This document shows, piece by piece, positions 62,352-64,000 of a stretch of DNA of 64,000 nt. The stretch spans positions 1 through 64,000 of the forward strand of contig CAKVDW010000006.1 of the NCBI GenBank assembly GCA_934728065.1, written 5' to 3'. Position numbers and translations under genes: made by a program. Below the pieces are notes generated by a model. It was not told where the DNA came from and made no database searches. It worked only from the letters and a program-made list of their open reading frames with translations. Numbering within the stretch: position 1 is the stretch's first letter; each line of letters starts with the position of its first letter. The stretch is from an uncultured Campylobacter sp. (GTDB lineage Bacteria; Campylobacterota; Campylobacteria; Campylobacterales; Campylobacteraceae).

Positions 62352-62747
62352 ATGAATGATACTATACATTTAGAGATAGTTACACCTATGGGGATAATCT
62401 ATCAAGGTGATGTTCGTTGCGTAGTTTTACCCGGAAGTGAGGGCGAATTTGGCGTTTTAAAAGGACACGCTTCTTTGCTCTCCTCTTTAAAGGCTGGGGT
62501 TATTGACATACAAAAAGCAGATTCAAAGCACGAATTAGTCGCTATTGATTCTGGTTATGCTGAGGTTAATGAATTTAAAATCACAGTCTTGGCTAAGGGT
62601 GCTGTGGCTATAAATACAGGTAAAAATAGCGAAATAGCTAAAAATTTAGAACAAGCCAAAGAACTCATCAAATCAATGAGTTCTGACACCATAGCCTTAA
62701 ATTTAGCCTTTGCAGATATTGAAAAGAAAGTAGGGTCGATAGATTAA
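62352..62747 (+). CDS. atpC: ATP synthase F1 subunit epsilon
   Basis: The 131-residue protein has the N-terminal beta-sandwich (HLEIVTPMGIIYQGDVRCVVLPGSEGEFGVLKGHASLLSSL, about residues 5-45) and a short C-terminal helical region with EQAKELIKSMSSD. It couples rotation to the c-ring and can inhibit ATP hydrolysis. The last codon and stop overlap the exbB start by one base (TTAATG), so the exb genes are in the same transcript. Confidence 0.95.
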   Translation: MNDTIHLEIVTPMGIIYQGDVRCVVLPGSEGEFGVLKGHASLLSSLKAGVIDIQKADSKHELVAIDSGYAEVNEFKITVLAKGAVAINTGKNSEIAKNLEQAKELIKSMSSDTIALNLAFADIEKKVGSID

Positions 62748-63301
62748 TGATAGATTTATCGGGCATTCTTTATTTTTTTAGCCAATCAAGTCTAATTACC
62801 TACATAGTCTTGGCTTGGCTTTCTTTTTATTTCATTCTTTCTTTTAGCATACTTTTTGCAAGACTTACTTCTTTATCTGTTTGGACTGCAAAAGAAAAAG
62901 CAAGTTTAGAGCATTTATTAATGGGAAACAATGATATATCAGAAACCTCTTCTATTTTAAGAAAATGTCCATCTATTGAAAAAAATCACTTAGAAATTTA
63001 CAAAAATGCTGCCGAAAAAAGAGCTACCATAGGCTTAACTTGGCTTAGTATTATTGCTTCAACCTCACCTTTTATAGGACTTTTTGGAACTGTTGTGTCC
63101 ATACTTGAGACCTTTGGCGGACTTGGCACTCAAAATTCTCTCAGTGTCATTGCCCCTAAAATCAGCGAGGCTCTTGTTGCAACAGGCTGCGGAATACTTG
63201 TAGCCATACCTGCTTATAGTTTTCACTTAGTTATAAAAAGAAAGGCTTTTGAACTCATTTATATCATAGATGATGAAATTAAAGCTCTATTAGGCTCTTA
63301 A
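62747..63301 (+). CDS. exbB: ExbB/TolQ-family proton-channel protein
   Basis: The 184-residue protein has three membrane helices (about residues 13-35, 100-122, 140-163) and the family signature IASTSPFIGLFGTVVSILETFGGLG followed by ISEALVATGCGILVAIPAYSFH. With the ExbD/TolR partner it makes a proton-driven motor. It touches atpC upstream and exbD downstream. Because a TolA-like gene follows, this pair is probably the TolQ-TolR of a Tol-Pal system, as C. jejuni Cj0109-Cj0113; C. jejuni names it exbB3. Confidence 0.93.
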   Translation: MIDLSGILYFFSQSSLITYIVLAWLSFYFILSFSILFARLTSLSVWTAKEKASLEHLLMGNNDISETSSILRKCPSIEKNHLEIYKNAAEKRATIGLTWLSIIASTSPFIGLFGTVVSILETFGGLGTQNSLSVIAPKISEALVATGCGILVAIPAYSFHLVIKRKAFELIYIIDDEIKALLGS

Positions 63302-63688
63302 ATGTTCCTTGAAGAAAAACCTGAACTGAATATAACGCCTTTGGTAGATATTATGCTTGTGCTTTTGGCGATTTTAATGGTAACAGCACCCAGCATTACT
63401 TATGAAGAAAATGTCCATTTGCCTAAGGGTTCTCAGCAAAATTCAAGCTCAGCCTCGCTTAAAAGTCTTATCATCAGCGTAACAAAGCAAAAAGAAATTT
63501 TCATCAACGATAAGAAATTTAATTACACAAGTTTTGCCGATAATCTTGTTATGTTAAAACCAAAGTTTAAACTTGATGAGCCTGTTTTCATTAGAGCGGA
63601 TAAAGATTTGCGTTATGATGATGTGGTCTTTGTCTTAAGAACCGTTAAAAATTTAGGCTTTAGCAAGGTTTCTTTGCAAACGGAGTAA
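63302..63688 (+). CDS. exbD: ExbD/TolR-family motor protein
   Basis: The 128-residue protein has one N-terminal membrane helix with the functional aspartate (LNITPLVDIMLVLLAILMVTAP, about residues 9-30) and a periplasmic domain ending in LRTVKNLGFSKVSLQTE. It works with the ExbB/TolQ channel and starts directly behind the exbB stop. It probably energises the TolA-like protein encoded next. Confidence 0.93.
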   Translation: MFLEEKPELNITPLVDIMLVLLAILMVTAPSITYEENVHLPKGSQQNSSSASLKSLIISVTKQKEIFINDKKFNYTSFADNLVMLKPKFKLDEPVFIRADKDLRYDDVVFVLRTVKNLGFSKVSLQTE

Positions 63689-63690
63689 GA

Positions 63691-64000
63691 GTGAAAGACT
63701 ACGGCATAGGCTCTTTTAATGCCTTTTTATTAGCACTTATCGTTTATATAGGCTTATTGTTTTTTATTTTTTATAAAATAAATGAAGAAAGCAAGGTCTT
63801 TGTCAAATATACAGACATTAAAGACAGTTTCATCGATATAGAACTAGGCGAATACAAAGCCTTAAATCAACAAAATTTAGACAAAGAAACAAAACCGCAA
63901 GAAGAGCCTAAAGAACCCAGCCAAGAAACCACAAACAAAATGGTAAAAACCGAAGAAAAAACACAAAAAGCAAGCGATATAAATTCTTTATTTGGCAATA
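63691..64000 (+). CDS. TolA/TonB-like periplasm-spanning protein, N-terminal part (runs off window edge)
   Basis: A GTG start with GGAG five bases upstream, two bases after the exbD stop, opens a frame that continues to the window end (103 codons). It has a membrane helix (about residues 9-31, SFNAFLLALIVYIGLLFFIFY), a Ser/Asp/Ile segment, and then a Glu/Lys/Pro/Thr-rich stretch (KPQEEPKEPSQ) as in the extended linker of TolA or TonB proteins. The C-terminal domain is not visible. C. jejuni Cj0111 is the positional match, ahead of tolB and pal. Confidence 0.85.
   Translation, partial: MKDYGIGSFNAFLLALIVYIGLLFFIFYKINEESKVFVKYTDIKDSFIDIELGEYKALNQQNLDKETKPQEEPKEPSQETTNKMVKTEEKTQKASDINSLFGN

Overview
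The window is a 64 kb chromosomal segment of a Campylobacter species. Evidence is the low-GC, AT-rich intergenic DNA, the lone TATAAT-type -10 boxes without clear -35 boxes, a MOMP-type porin, the split b/b' ATP synthase operon, and many short neighbourhoods that I recall from C. jejuni (mutS2-Cj1053c; pycA-Cj1036c-bpt-DnaJ-like; dsbD-ppk2-amidohydrolase; rdgB-MMPL-mlaC-mlaA; ferredoxin-selA-selB; fliL-acpS-P450-kpsS-kpsC; fmt-birA-parA-parB-atp-exbBD). These blocks come from distant places on the C. jejuni map, so the chromosome is rearranged relative to it. Species is not decided; a C. upsaliensis/helveticus-like relative is a guess. No rRNA, tRNA, CRISPR array, insertion sequence or prophage was seen.

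Layout. 1-5 kb: the N-terminal end of mutS2, a membrane protein, a queuosine-precursor transporter, metK, a PIN/NYN-like protein, a PatB/MalY C-S lyase and a YqaA-like membrane protein. 5-11 kb: a periplasmic CapA-like protein and the proline-use operon putA-putP. 11-15 kb: an overlapping operon pycA - 49-residue ORF - bpt - J-domain protein, then argF. 15.9-21.5 kb: a decapitated DUF262 gene remnant, a DASS anion transporter, an M20 amidohydrolase, ppk2 and dsbD. 21.6-29.5 kb: an SLC6-type transporter with an odd Asn/Ser-rich insert, rdgB plus a 31-residue membrane ORF, the lipid-transport operon mlaA-mlaC-MMPL, a frameshifted outer-membrane protein gene, an unknown protein and a phosphoribosyltransferase. 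29.5-38.5 kb: porA, a multi-cluster ferredoxin, selA-selB, a repeat-filled intergenic region of 0.84 kb, a cysteine-rich Sel1 protein and a DsbC-like thiol protein. 38.6-50.3 kb: gdhA, a phosphosugar mutase, fliL-acpS, the group Cj1412c-like / cytochrome P450 / small membrane protein, an SGNH-like protein, and the capsule linker genes kpsS-kpsC. 50.4-53.7 kb: a secreted ATP-dependent DNA ligase, a frame-broken arginase-family gene with a lipoprotein leader, an MmcQ-like protein and a nitroreductase. 53.8-64 kb: fmt-birA-parA-parB, atpX-F-H-A-G-D-C, exbB-exbD and the start of a TolA-like gene.

How it works together: putA/putP, gdhA, pycA and the amidohydrolase feed amino acids to central metabolism; selA/selB with the ferredoxin point to selenoprotein (probably formate dehydrogenase) production; ATP synthase and Tol/Exb genes use the proton gradient; kpsC/kpsS build the poly-Kdo capsule linker.

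No clear new defence or mobile system was found. The points most worth a second look are the lipoprotein-led arginase gene broken at an A6 tract, the A7-broken outer-membrane gene, the T14 tract in the porin promoter, the paired inverted repeats downstream of selB, the DUF262 scar, and the P450/serine-hydrolase-like pair next to the capsule linker genes.
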